Assembly (NCBI RefSeq): GCF_003285545.1
Contig: NZ_QLNV01000010.1
Location: forward strand, 62,001-126,000
Direction of reading: 5' to 3'
DNA: 64,000 nucleotides
DNA from: Sinomicrobium soli
Lineage (GTDB): Bacteria; Bacteroidota; Bacteroidia; Flavobacteriales; Flavobacteriaceae
The stretch's first letter is position 1; the number at the start of each line of letters is the position of its first letter. Shown here in pieces: positions 54,623 through 63,932 of the stretch. The notes beneath the pieces were generated by a model. It had not been told where the DNA came from. It saw only the letters and a program-made list of their open reading frames with translations, and ran no database searches. The position numbers and the translations under genes were made by a program.

Positions 54623-54637
54623 TTTTTTATCTATCGG

Positions 54638-57600
54638 TTAAAACGAGAGTTCAACTCCGGTTAAAAAGGTTCTCGAAAGCGGGTAAGCCACATGGCCGAA
54701 GTCTACCCCCCTGTCCAGTACAGACCCTGACCTTCCCAGGTCGGGGTTATAACCTTTGTAATCCGTTATGGTAAAGATGTTGTCCAGGCTTATATAAATG
54801 CGACATCTTTTTACCTTAGCCAGTTTCAGCACATTTTCGGGGAGTGTATATCCCAATTGAAAGGTTTTAAAACGGAAATAGGAACCATCCTCAAGAAACC
54901 GGTCGGATGTTCTGGAATTCAGGTTCGGGTCGTTGATAACAGCACGAGGCATACCAGTATTCTGGTTTTCCGGGGTCCAGGCATTCAGTGTCGATTTCAA
55001 ATAGTTGATCTCCAGATTCATACCTTCGAGATCCTGTCGTAACCCGTTATAGATCTTATTTCCCTGTGTGCCCTGGAAAAACAGGTTCATATCAAAATTC
55101 TTCCAGTTGAAAGCAGCTCCCAGGCCATACGAAAAATCCGGGTTCGGACTTCCGAGGTATTGCCGGTCGTCTTCGTCGATCTGCCCATCATTGTTATGAT
55201 CTACAAAACGGATATCTCCCGGCCTGGCATTAGGCTGTATCAATGCCCCCTCATGTGTATGGGCATTGACCTCTTCTGCCGAATTGAAAATCCCGTCGGT
55301 CTTTATCAGGTAAAATGCCCCCACGGGAAGCCCGGCCTGGGTTACGGTGGCAGAGGCCCCGTGATGTGTAGGCTGCCCGCCAAAGATCTGCTGTGACCCC
55401 GTACCCAGAAAATCGACCTCATTGTCTACAGAAGCGATGGTCCCCGTAAGCTGATACGAAAACTCTTCCCCTGAGTTGCTGAAATTCAACGAGGCCTCAA
55501 ACCCCTTGTTGATAATCTGCCCCGCATTGATATACGGACTGTTTCCGCTGGCGCCGGTAGATAGAGGAATAGGTACCTGTAGCAGTACGTCCGAATTCTT
55601 TTTGACGAAATAATCAAAGACAAATTCCAGGCGCCGGTCCAGGAAACTCAGGTCTGTTCCCACATTAAATGTTTTTGAGCTTTCCCACTTGATATCCGGC
55701 GTGGCAAATGCGGTCTGTATGGCCCCGGGCCACAACAGCTGTTCCCGTCCCACCACATAATTCGTATTCAGGTTTATCGCGGGGCTGAAACGATAGTCGT
55801 CAAACTCCTGGTTTCCCAGAACCCCGTAACTCAACCGTAACTTGGCTATATCGATCGTTTCCTGGAGTCCGGCAAAAAAGGGTTCGTTCGACAGGTTCCA
55901 GGCAAAAGCCAGTGAAGGGAAATTCCCGAACCGCTGATCTTTTCCGAAACGCGAAGACCCGTCTCTTCTCAGTATTCCCGTAAGTACATAACGATCATCA
56001 AACGAATAGGTCAGCCGTCCCAGGTAAGAAACCAGGCTGTTCTCCCAGGCATTACTGCCGGATGCGATATTTGTCGTTCCCGCATCCAGTACGTTCACAC
56101 CAGGGGGCATTCCGCTCTTGGCTCCCGTAAGAATCCTGTACTTGGTATTCTGAAAGGTATATCCCACCAGGGCATTAATACTGTGTTTTCCAAAGGTCTT
56201 GTCATAGGTCAGGGTATTTTCTGCCAAGGTATACTCCGTTTCGTACCTCGCTTCATAAAGATCGGAATCCAGGTTGGTAAACAGTGTTCCCACCTCGTAA
56301 GGATAAGTATAGGTATAATCGTATCCGCTGGTGCTGGTATACCCGAGATTGAGCTTGTATTTTAACCCGTCCAGGATAGAGACTTCTGCAAAAGCATTTA
56401 CTATCGCTTCCTTGGAATGCTCTTCAAGGTCTTCAAGGTTTAGCTGTGCTACCGGATTGGCAACATTCAAAACAGGTCCGTACGCCCCTCCGTATCCTCC
56501 TACGGCATCCGGGTTGTATACGTCGAATACCGGTATCATTTTGGGTGCCGACCCTACGGGATTTCCGCCCTGACCGCCCCATCCATCGGCCATGTTTCTC
56601 CAGTTTTCCTTAGACAGTATCACGGTTTCCCCTATCTTGAACCTCCCTTTGGTCAGGGTCGATTTAAAACGGAGGTTCCACCGGTCGTAACCGGTGTTTT
56701 TAACAATCCCGTCCTGTTCCATATATCCCCCAGACACACTATAGGTATAATGTTCCCCTCCTCCACTGGCGGAGAGATTGTAATTTTTAACCGGGGCTGT
56801 TCTGTATATCTCGTTCTGCCAGTTTGTTCCCTTTCCCAGAGATCCCGGGTCTGACGCTATATCCAGCCTTCCCAGTCCGGCATTGTCATGGGCCGCATTA
56901 CTTACCCCGGCCCATTCGGCAGCATTCAGCACATCCAGTTTATCCGTGATGGTCTGAAAACCGTAATAGGTACTGAAATCGATCGTGTTTTCATCTTTTC
57001 TCCCGGTTTTGGTGGTAATAATAACCACACCATTGGCTGCCCTCGACCCGTAAATAGCTGCTGCCGAGGCATCCTTCAATATATCCATCGATGCTATATC
57101 CATAGGGTTCAGGTTGTTGATGTCGCTTACCTGTACACCATCTACTATATACAGGGGGTTATTATTGCCCAGGGAACCTGTACCCCGGATCAGGATACGC
57201 ACTCCCGAACCCGGGTCTCCGCCGGCAGACTCTACCTGTACCCCGGGAACCCTTCCCTGCAATGCCTTTTCTACCGTATTGGAGCCCTGCGTAACGATAT
57301 CTTCCGATTTCACCGATGAAACAGCACCGGTAACCTTCTGTCTGCTCTGCGTTCCGTAACCGACCACCACAACTTCATCCAGTTGTTCCAGGTCCTCGAC
57401 CAACGAAACATCTACGGTACTCCTTCCGTCTACTGCCACCGTCTGTGTCTTAAATCCTATATACGAGAACTCCAGCTCGGCATCCGGAGCAACCCCTTCA
57501 ATCTCGTAGTTTCCGTCAAAATCGGTAACCACTCCCTGGGCCGTTCCCTTTACCAGAATATTCACCCCGGGCAAGGGAGCACCGTCTGACGCCGAAATCA

Positions 57601-57736
57601 CTGTTCCGGTAATCATGTCCTGTGAATTTGGCATATTCACTACAGCATGCAGTTTCACAAAGCACAGCATATACCCGATCAGCATCAGGTAATACACCGG
57701 TTTCCGCTTATTGCATGGAAAGCATTCTTTTTCCAT
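54638..57736 (-). CDS. SusC/RagA-type TonB-linked outer membrane transporter (locus 4)
   Basis: 1032 residues. Hydrophobic N-terminal signal (about 14-32), CarboxypepD_reg-like domain (about 40-125), TonB plug (about 135-240, VDGVQVSDINNLNPMDIASMDILKDASAAAIYGSRAANG), barrel ending FLTGVELSF. No STN domain. Located 24 nt after the GH2 gene. The start follows the signal peptide region plausibly; an alternative start at a downstream Met (about residue 18) would still keep a signal. Confidence 0.95.
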   Translation of the reverse strand: MEKECFPCNKRKPVYYLMLIGYMLCFVKLHAVVNMPNSQDMITGTVISASDGAPLPGVNILVKGTAQGVVTDFDGNYEIEGVAPDAELEFSYIGFKTQTVAVDGRSTVDVSLVEDLEQLDEVVVVGYGTQSRQKVTGAVSSVKSEDIVTQGSNTVEKALQGRVPGVQVESAGGDPGSGVRILIRGTGSLGNNNPLYIVDGVQVSDINNLNPMDIASMDILKDASAAAIYGSRAANGVVIITTKTGRKDENTIDFSTYYGFQTITDKLDVLNAAEWAGVSNAAHDNAGLGRLDIASDPGSLGKGTNWQNEIYRTAPVKNYNLSASGGGEHYTYSVSGGYMEQDGIVKNTGYDRWNLRFKSTLTKGRFKIGETVILSKENWRNMADGWGGQGGNPVGSAPKMIPVFDVYNPDAVGGYGGAYGPVLNVANPVAQLNLEDLEEHSKEAIVNAFAEVSILDGLKYKLNLGYTSTSGYDYTYTYPYEVGTLFTNLDSDLYEARYETEYTLAENTLTYDKTFGKHSINALVGYTFQNTKYRILTGAKSGMPPGVNVLDAGTTNIASGSNAWENSLVSYLGRLTYSFDDRYVLTGILRRDGSSRFGKDQRFGNFPSLAFAWNLSNEPFFAGLQETIDIAKLRLSYGVLGNQEFDDYRFSPAINLNTNYVVGREQLLWPGAIQTAFATPDIKWESSKTFNVGTDLSFLDRRLEFVFDYFVKKNSDVLLQVPIPLSTGASGNSPYINAGQIINKGFEASLNFSNSGEEFSYQLTGTIASVDNEVDFLGTGSQQIFGGQPTHHGASATVTQAGLPVGAFYLIKTDGIFNSAEEVNAHTHEGALIQPNARPGDIRFVDHNNDGQIDEDDRQYLGSPNPDFSYGLGAAFNWKNFDMNLFFQGTQGNKIYNGLRQDLEGMNLEINYLKSTLNAWTPENQNTGMPRAVINDPNLNSRTSDRFLEDGSYFRFKTFQLGYTLPENVLKLAKVKRCRIYISLDNIFTITDYKGYNPDLGRSGSVLDRGVDFGHVAYPLSRTFLTGVELSF

Positions 57737-57760
57737 CGTTTTGGTTTTTATTGATTGATT

Positions 57761-60631
57761 CTATTTTATCAGAGACCTGATCTTGTTAAAGGAAAGCTGT
57801 GTTTCCGGACTAAACGCATCACTGTTCATATAGCGTTTCAAGCTGTACAGCAGCTGCCTGGCCTCCGGACGTTTATCCCGATCTTTTACCAGGTCTATCC
57901 CGGAGATAAGTAATTTTCCTTTCCCTACCCTGCATTCCACCAGCAGGCCGAGCGACCTGGCGGTAAACCAGTCATCTATAACCCTCAATACCGGGGTCAT
58001 CTCACTGTCCAGGTAATCTAACCGGATAGCATGGGCATGTGTCATGGCATCCCACCACTGCCAGTTACTGTGGCTTTGCGTGGGGAAATACCGGAATGCA
58101 GGATGGTCCGGGTCACAAAATATCCCGAGGGTATGAGGAGGCTGCCCCCTGGTCCAGGCCGTGTTCCAGAATATGCTGGAAAAACCTACGGCAATATCTC
58201 CCCCGGCCTCATCTTTCAAACTCCCTTCCGGGAGAGACAGAAGCAGTGTTCCTCCCTCTTCCAGGTACTCTTTCTCCCGGTCTCCAAGGTGCCTCGCAAC
58301 ACGTACCCTGTCTTCTTCTTCCATCTCCTGCTTTGCCGGGTAGACCCATATCGGCCAGGAGTTCACGTAACGCCCTACCGATACTTCAAGCGTAAGCATT
58401 TCCGGTTTCCGGACCTCAGAAAAGGCATAGTGTATATTCCCCAAGGCGATCCCGTTACCCAGAGGTATATCGGTCTGTGACAGATCACCCCCGGCAAGGG
58501 TTTCGCCGTTTTCATATTTTATGGTCCATTCCGGGACAACAGCATCCAGGGGTTCCTTTCCGAAATGAGCAATCTCCACCCTGGCATCCAGAGACTCATC
58601 ACTGGTAAAAACACGACGGGACAGGCGCACCAGGGGAACAGTAGCATCACAAAACCTGCGGTATTCCTCGGCACTGATATATCCTTTTTCTTTCCAGAAA
58701 GGGTTCAGCACCCCTACCAGGGCAGTTCCTTGTCCGGGAAAATCGTGTAAATCGAGCAACTGAAAACCTCCGAAACCCGGGGTACGAAGTGCAGCCTCTA
58801 TATCTGCCTTGTAACAGAGTGCCTGTAGTTTTCCCGAGGCCATTAAAAAATCTCTTTCCATACCCTTCAGGCCATTATCGTATAACCGGTCTCTGAAGAT
58901 TTCAAAATTCTTCGGCTTAAGTACACCGGTATATTGCGATATTTCCTCAAAATCGGGGTATACGCACCACTGTCCTATTTCATGGCTGATCGTAGGATGT
59001 TCCCATTGCGATATGATATCACTCCAATCATAATCGGTACTGGGAGGTTCTTTATTGATAATGCTGTTCAGCGCTTCGCCCCATCGCTGTATCCGGGGGT
59101 CGGGGGTACTGTTAAAATCGTTCTGTTCCACTACAGGCCACCCTGCACCTGTAGTATACAGTCGCCGGGGGTCCCTGGCTTTCCAGTGCTCTACAAAATC
59201 TGTCAGGTATTCCACATGATGCTTTCCTGCCGGTTCGTTTCCATAAGCCATAAAACAAAATGAAGGATGGTTTCCATAAGCCTTTACCATGCGCTCACTC
59301 TCTTCCATGACATAGGTATCCAGGGGTTTTCCATCTCCTATAGTTGCCCCCTGGTTTGCCCATGAACTGCATTCCACCTGAAAGTAGAACCCAAGTTCAT
59401 CGGCAGCATCAAATGCAGCTTTGGGGGGACACCAGGAATGAAACCTCATGTGATTGAGCCCAAAAGACTTACACACTTCTATAATCCTTTTCCACTCCTG
59501 TTTATCAGTAGGCGGATATCCCGTATTCGGGAATATGGCACATTCCAGGGTTCCTCTCATAAAGGTAAGCCTGTTGTTAATGGTAAGCTGGGAGCCACGG
59601 GAACCAATTTTACGCATCCCGAATTTTTCTTTCCGGACCGCTGTGATATCTTCTCCTTTCAGCTGAACGGACATCTCGTACAGGTTTGGGTCAAACTCAT
59701 CCCATAGAGCCGGCGAATCTCCCATGGGATAATCCAGTTGAAAAGTGGTCATTCCCTTTTCGAGAGATATCTCTGCCCGTTTCTCCTCAAGGCGCCCATT
59801 AGCCCCGCTAACTTCAAACCGGGCATTCACCGTCTGTGCCCTGCCCGTCTCATTGGCCACAATAAGTTTTACCTGTACTTCTTTTTTATCAATATCGGGA
59901 TACAGGGCCATTTCTTCAACATGAACAAGCGGCTTTGCCTTTATGGAAATCGCGCCCACCATACCGTTCCAGTTAGACTGTGTATGGTCTGAAATACTGT
60001 GGGAGTTGATCCCCACATTCACATCTCCGATCCTGTTATCTACCTTAACCGACAAGATGTATTTCCCTGCAACCAGATGTTCGGGAAGACTGAAAACCTG
60101 TGGCGTTCCCAGGCTGTTTTCGGTCCCCAGGAGCTGGTCATCCAACCATACTGTGGTCTCCCAGTGTCCCCGCTCTATCCTGAATTCAAGAGATTGGTCT
60201 TCCCACCCCGGCGGGATCTCGATCTCCTTCCGGTACCATGCAACTCCCTTGTAATACTTCTCAGGCTGTAACCAGAACGGAACCTTTATATTTCCGGGCT
60301 GCCTGTATTTTTCATAAGAAGGGTCCCTGAAAAAGGAAGAATCCACGATCCCCCCTGTCCAGGGGGTAGAAAGCTGTATCTCATTTCCCTTGCCATTGGT
60401 CGTCATGGAACCGGGAAGGGACACCGTTTCTTCAAACTCCTGTGTAAACCACTGCTGGTCTGTCCCTATATCCGCAGCGTCTATCCTGAACCCCCATGTT
60501 CCCGACAGATCAAGTCTGTCCGACGAGTCCGGTTGCCCGGAATTACAGGAAAAAAACAATATTGACAGGCCCCATATCTTTAATAATTTCCTGATACGGT
60601 TTATATGACCCGGGAAATGAAGTGTTTTCAT
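57761..60631 (-). CDS. Glycoside hydrolase family 2 lipoprotein (beta-galactosidase-like)
   Basis: 956 residues with lipobox (SILFFSC). GH2 architecture: sugar-binding jelly roll (about 45-220), immunoglobulin-like domain (about 225-335) and TIM barrel (about 340-620). Acid/base Glu in FMAYGNEPAG (near 466) and nucleophile Glu in SHEIGQW (near 551) are present. The about 300-residue C-terminal part is extra. Family activities include beta-galactosidase, beta-mannosidase and beta-glucuronidase; the nearby FucP-type permease favours galactose or fucose products. Unusually, it precedes susC instead of following susD. Confidence 0.88.
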   Translation of the reverse strand: MKTLHFPGHINRIRKLLKIWGLSILFFSCNSGQPDSSDRLDLSGTWGFRIDAADIGTDQQWFTQEFEETVSLPGSMTTNGKGNEIQLSTPWTGGIVDSSFFRDPSYEKYRQPGNIKVPFWLQPEKYYKGVAWYRKEIEIPPGWEDQSLEFRIERGHWETTVWLDDQLLGTENSLGTPQVFSLPEHLVAGKYILSVKVDNRIGDVNVGINSHSISDHTQSNWNGMVGAISIKAKPLVHVEEMALYPDIDKKEVQVKLIVANETGRAQTVNARFEVSGANGRLEEKRAEISLEKGMTTFQLDYPMGDSPALWDEFDPNLYEMSVQLKGEDITAVRKEKFGMRKIGSRGSQLTINNRLTFMRGTLECAIFPNTGYPPTDKQEWKRIIEVCKSFGLNHMRFHSWCPPKAAFDAADELGFYFQVECSSWANQGATIGDGKPLDTYVMEESERMVKAYGNHPSFCFMAYGNEPAGKHHVEYLTDFVEHWKARDPRRLYTTGAGWPVVEQNDFNSTPDPRIQRWGEALNSIINKEPPSTDYDWSDIISQWEHPTISHEIGQWCVYPDFEEISQYTGVLKPKNFEIFRDRLYDNGLKGMERDFLMASGKLQALCYKADIEAALRTPGFGGFQLLDLHDFPGQGTALVGVLNPFWKEKGYISAEEYRRFCDATVPLVRLSRRVFTSDESLDARVEIAHFGKEPLDAVVPEWTIKYENGETLAGGDLSQTDIPLGNGIALGNIHYAFSEVRKPEMLTLEVSVGRYVNSWPIWVYPAKQEMEEEDRVRVARHLGDREKEYLEEGGTLLLSLPEGSLKDEAGGDIAVGFSSIFWNTAWTRGQPPHTLGIFCDPDHPAFRYFPTQSHSNWQWWDAMTHAHAIRLDYLDSEMTPVLRVIDDWFTARSLGLLVECRVGKGKLLISGIDLVKDRDKRPEARQLLYSLKRYMNSDAFSPETQLSFNKIRSLIK

Positions 60632-60640
60632 AATGGTGTT

Positions 60641-60740
60641 TTTAAATGGATTGATTACAGTATCTTACGAAATACCTATTCCCAAATTTAATGTCATTTA
60701 TCCCTAATCGATATGGATATTACTTCCCTTTAAATGGATT
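60641..60740. promoter_or_regulatory. Locus 4 promoter region with direct repeats
   Basis: TTTAAATGGATT occurs twice in the same orientation (60641-60652 and 60729-60740). Between them the minus strand carries TAAATTTG (60683-60690), an exact Bacteroidota -7 box, about 52 nt before the GH2 start. The repeats could be regulator sites, e.g. for an AraC or hybrid two-component regulator not in the window. Confidence 0.55.
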
Positions 60741-61321
60741 ATTTTACGATTTTAATATATATTAAGCTTTTATTTTTAGTTTATGTCAATAAAAATCCAC
60801 TTATATTAACAAACAACACAACAACTATAATCTCCCCATTCATATTCCGTAATCGTATTCTTTACCAAACCACCTCCCGGCCAGGCACAAACTGCAATCG
60901 GCTATTAAAATTCACAGGTATCCACAGAGGTAAACCACCGTGTGGACACCTCAAGCTGACAAGTTGTAATAAACATTTTGATTATTGGCAGTTAAATTGT
61001 TCAAACAACATCCAATACCCCGGAAGAGCAGGTAAAGGGAAGCAAGACAGTTATGGCCGACAAGCCGGACAGGAGAATAAAGTCCGGGGAGTTATCACGG
61101 CATGCCCTAATCAGAAGATTTGGAGGAATCCCGTAATTTAAGAACAAGAAGCTATAATATCACGGGTACCAGCCCCAAAAAACATGTTTTCCGGTATTCC
61201 CAATTTCTTCCCAATTTCTTGTTTTTCTTTGTATCGTCAATATGGGGAATTACAAAATATTCCTTTTTTTTGCATGATCTTTAGGATCCTGTGTAAGAAA
61301 ATTTAATCTTTCATCCAATAT
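60741..61321. other. Gene-poor intergenic region
   Basis: About 580 nt, AT-rich. It holds an imperfect inverted repeat AGGTATCCACA (60916-60926)/TGTGGACACCT (60941-60951) with 14-nt spacer, and CCCAATTTCTT twice in tandem near 61200-61220. A plus-strand open frame at 60734-61141 has no protein-like character. No gene is supported. Confidence 0.5.
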
Positions 61322-62086
61322 ATGGTTATGAAATTTACATTTGGTGCAGTATTGTTTTTTTTATTAATGAGTTCCGCTCATGCCCAGATCACCCCTCCCG
61401 GGCTTGGAGATGGTGTAAACGCGTCTTCCTGGTTTGCCGTGGGGGTCAAACAGGACCTCAATGCCGAAAAAGGCATCACTTCAACCACCTATGCAGGTAT
61501 GGGCAGTATTAACGGCGACGGCAATGACACCCCGTTTGGGAGGGCAATGATTTATGTGATCAACCAGGAGATAGAACATCATTTTGCCAAACGATGGAAA
61601 TATTCAGGCGCTATCAGTTACCGCTGGCAGAACCAGTTCGACGATGCCCCTCCTTACGACCACAGGCAGGAAATACGGCTATACGGCCGCTATTCCTACC
61701 TGATCCCGGGAACATTCACCAACTTTTCATTTACTTTCCGGCCCGAACTGCGGTTGTTCTATACCCCGGAATTCGATCCTTACAAAAACAAGGCCCAGTT
61801 CCGTACCCGTTTCGCTTCAAAAATGACCGTAAACCTCAGCCCCGACAAAAGCAAACGGCTGATTGCTGCAGCAGAATTTCTCATCGCTTCCAACAAGGAA
61901 GACCAATGGGATGCCTGGCAATACCGCGAAAGCAGGTTTTCCGTATATTACTCACACCAGCTGCCCAACCGGAACATTACCCTGAACCTCGGTTACATGA
62001 GCAACCCATTCGGCAAGGATTTTTACCACGTAGGGCACTATATCGCATTCGACATCACCCTCAGGAACCCGTTTGGGGAGGAGTGA
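61322..62086 (+). CDS. DUF2490 outer-membrane protein
   Basis: 254 residues, signal peptide (about 1-21, SAHAQ; the ATG two codons downstream at 61328 is equally possible). DUF2490 pattern: EIEHHFAKRWKYSGAISYRWQ, SFTFRPELRLFYTP, FRTRFASKM and the closing NITLNLGYMSNPFGKDFYHVGHYIAFDITLRNPFG. Predicted small beta-barrel of the outer membrane, function unknown. Monocistronic; convergent with the VOC gene. Confidence 0.85.
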   Translation: MVMKFTFGAVLFFLLMSSAHAQITPPGLGDGVNASSWFAVGVKQDLNAEKGITSTTYAGMGSINGDGNDTPFGRAMIYVINQEIEHHFAKRWKYSGAISYRWQNQFDDAPPYDHRQEIRLYGRYSYLIPGTFTNFSFTFRPELRLFYTPEFDPYKNKAQFRTRFASKMTVNLSPDKSKRLIAAAEFLIASNKEDQWDAWQYRESRFSVYYSHQLPNRNITLNLGYMSNPFGKDFYHVGHYIAFDITLRNPFGEE

Positions 62087-62171
62087 TCTGAACATTTACT
62101 CATCTTCTTTTCAATACCGTCATCACCACAACATACTGCTATCGAAGGTCCCAACACCGGACTTCATCAAA

Positions 62172-62351
62172 TTGCTTACAACGGTTCCGGCTATATGTAC
62201 AGGCAGGATTTGGAAGCAGTAGTTCCCGAATTGGCATGAACGCAAACCAAAGCTATGCTTTGTGTTGTAACGTATTTCCTATAAAACGTCCAGGCGTAGC
62301 TTTGGCAGAATACCTGCCTGGCAGGTTACTTATAGCCATTGCCGGCGGTTT
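62172..62351. repeat. Nested inverted-repeat structure, attC-like
   Basis: Outer arms: AACGGTTCCGG...CTATATGTA...CAGGCAGG on the left (about 62180-62206) face CCTGCCTG...TACTTATAG...GCCGGCGGTT on the right (about 62312-62350). Inner arms CCAAAGCTA (62247-62255) and TAGCTTTGG (62297-62305) pair perfectly, and CAAAGC/GCTTTG pairs locally. The layout (imperfect outer arms, long foldable core beside a single small gene) resembles attC recombination sites of integron-like cassettes. It could also be a bidirectional terminator. Confidence 0.5.
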
Positions 62352-62358
62352 GTTTTTT

Positions 62359-62811
62359 TTATTTTTCATTGAGCTGTTGTGCAAGCCCTACTAAAATTCC
62401 TTCTGTTCCGCGGATGTAACAAAGTCGATACACATCTTCATACTGCACTATTTCTCCAACAAGTTCCGCACCTTGTCTGATAAGTCTTGAAACCAACTCG
62501 TCAATATGGTCAACCCTGAACATCACGCGTAGATAACCAAGTGAATTAACAGGTGCTGTTCTGTGGTCAGAAATGGTTTCGGGTGTTAGAAATTTTGAGA
62601 TTTCAAGTCGGCTATGTCCATCAGGGGTAACCATCATCGCCACTTCTACAGATTGATTCTCCAGGCCTGTTACTTGTCCTGCCCATTCACCTTCAACCAT
62701 TCCCCGTCCTTCAAGTGTCAGTCCGATTTCTGTGAAAAAGGAAATGGCATTGTCGAGGTTTTCTACAACGATACCCACGTTATTCATTTCGAGTAACTTA
62801 CTTTTTTCCAT
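62359..62811 (-). CDS. VOC (glyoxalase/bleomycin-resistance) family protein
   Basis: 150 residues of two beta-alpha-beta-beta-beta units: MNNVGIVVENLDNAISFFTEIGLTLEGRG (about 9-37) and YLRVMFRVDHIDELVSRLIRQGAELVGEI (about 93-121), ending RGTEGILVGLAQQL. Members are metal-dependent lyases, dioxygenases or drug-binding proteins; the sequence does not decide. Its G+C and surroundings (repeat structure, gene remnants) suggest a cassette-like acquisition. Confidence 0.85.
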   Translation of the reverse strand: MEKSKLLEMNNVGIVVENLDNAISFFTEIGLTLEGRGMVEGEWAGQVTGLENQSVEVAMMVTPDGHSRLEISKFLTPETISDHRTAPVNSLGYLRVMFRVDHIDELVSRLIRQGAELVGEIVQYEDVYRLCYIRGTEGILVGLAQQLNEK

Positions 62812-62903
62812 ATTTCAATGTAGTGGTTTAGTGCATTGATGCCTGGTTCCTTAAGTTTTCCGATGCCATTAACTGTCATGCGAATAAAATCAAAATTAAA
62901 CAT
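62784..62903 (-). CDS. Possible 39-residue small protein upstream of VOC gene
   Basis: A short frame starting MFNFDFIRMTVNGIGKLK and ending in IEIWKKVSYSK overlaps the VOC start by 28 nt. The composition is protein-like (amphipathic, no repeats). It could be a truncated gene end, a leader peptide coupled to the VOC gene, or chance. Confidence 0.25.
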   Translation of the reverse strand: MFNFDFIRMTVNGIGKLKEPGINALNHYIEIWKKVSYSK

Positions 62904-62954
62904 TTGTTTTTTTAAGCAATTACGCAATCATAAATAGGGATCACCATTCCTTAA

Positions 62955-63086
62955 AAAACGTTTACTTTATTCATCTCCTTTTGTGTAGGCATTTACCTTG
63001 GCCATATCAAGCCCATCTATGCGGGTTTCATCTTGTTGATTTTCCTTGTTCCCGGTTCAATGATCGCCAACACTCAAATGTATTAA
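62955..63086 (+). pseudogene. Remnant of a small membrane protein (DoxX-like)
   Basis: Frame without a start codon encoding KTFTLFISFCVGIYLGHIKP then IYAGFILLIFLVPGSMIANTQMY and a stop. The hydrophobic pattern with FLVP near the end resembles the C-terminal half of DoxX-family proteins (usual FLIPAT). The preceding sequence has a stop codon in frame, so the gene is truncated. Confidence 0.3.
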
Positions 63087-63461
63087 ACTTGTTCTAAGCC
63101 ATAGATTTTCAACCATAAGAGACATAAAAACAATGATTAATAGTTTTTCTATAAAAGCATGTAGTATTTGGTGAATATCCCGGAACAACTCCGAAATACC
63201 CAGCACCACGTATCTTATATCCTTCTGGTATGACTTTGTTTGTTTTAGATAAAAGAAAGTAAAAAAAACAGATAAGTGACCATAAACTAAGTTTAAGCTC
63301 CCTCTCAGAAAAAGGATCCGAATGTTCGTATATCTTCTATACTATTATAGCAGACTTCGAAATCAAAGACATTCACAACCCTCGTGTTTGGCAGTATATG
63401 AAACATAGCGAAAAGCAGAGAATTATGTAACCGTTAATATGGGCTCTGAATCCCTTCCCTT
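63087..63461. other. Gene-poor region with a possible 3' gene fragment
   Basis: AT-rich, about 375 nt. A plus-strand frame ending at 63430 reads ADFEIKDIHNPRVWQYMKHS-like protein sequence at its end but has no start codon after an in-frame stop near 63260. It looks like the C-terminal tail of a lost gene. Otherwise nothing recognisable. Confidence 0.35.
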
Positions 63462-63932
63462 TTAAACCTCCAATACCCTGGAAATAAAAGCCTTGTATTC
63501 CAGAATTTTATGATTGAACTCCTTCTCTACGTGAAGTACTATTAAAACTCCTATTGCTAACAATAACCCTCCAAAAACAAATATATACACATTACTGCTT
63601 GACTTGAGGATCAGTGCAGCTAAAAAACCTAATATCAGTATGATATTAAAAAAAACTATTAATTTTAACCTAAGATGCTTAGAAAACGATATTTCAACAT
63701 TTGACCCATTTTCAGCATTTCCTGTTTGAAAAATTTTACCATTAAGAATAACCTTATTGTCCACATCAAGGCCATCCAACCCTACCAATAGTCGTTTACG
63801 AATTTTAAATTGTATGGAATCTTCATTATTTTTATTACGCGCAAATAGGTGAGCTCCCCCAAGAGAAGATTCCAGTTTTTCCGAAATCTCTTCAGGATTA
63901 TTTTTCAATGTAAAACTCCATTTTTTCATCAT
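63462..63932 (-). CDS. Small membrane protein of unknown function
   Basis: 156 residues from the ATG at 63932 (MMKKWSFTLKNNPEEISEKLESSLGG); an upstream ATG adds 19 hydrophobic residues that look like untranslated sequence. N-terminal 85 residues are soluble and beta-rich, followed by two adjacent helices (about 88-110 and 114-134) and a charged tail. Similar in layout to small PH-like membrane proteins of flavobacteria, but not identified. Upstream sequence continues beyond the window. Confidence 0.65.
   Translation of the reverse strand: MMKKWSFTLKNNPEEISEKLESSLGGAHLFARNKNNEDSIQFKIRKRLLVGLDGLDVDNKVILNGKIFQTGNAENGSNVEISFSKHLRLKLIVFFNIILILGFLAALILKSSSNVYIFVFGGLLLAIGVLIVLHVEKEFNHKILEYKAFISRVLEV

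Noticed and set aside
60916-60951. Replication origin
   Set aside because: Only two imperfect DnaA-like boxes, no dnaA/dnaN or origin-linked genes and no repeat cluster.
60734-61141. Plus-strand frame of 135 codons in the GH2/DUF2490 gap
   Set aside because: Composition is not protein-like, no ribosome site or homologous motif; treated as intergenic.
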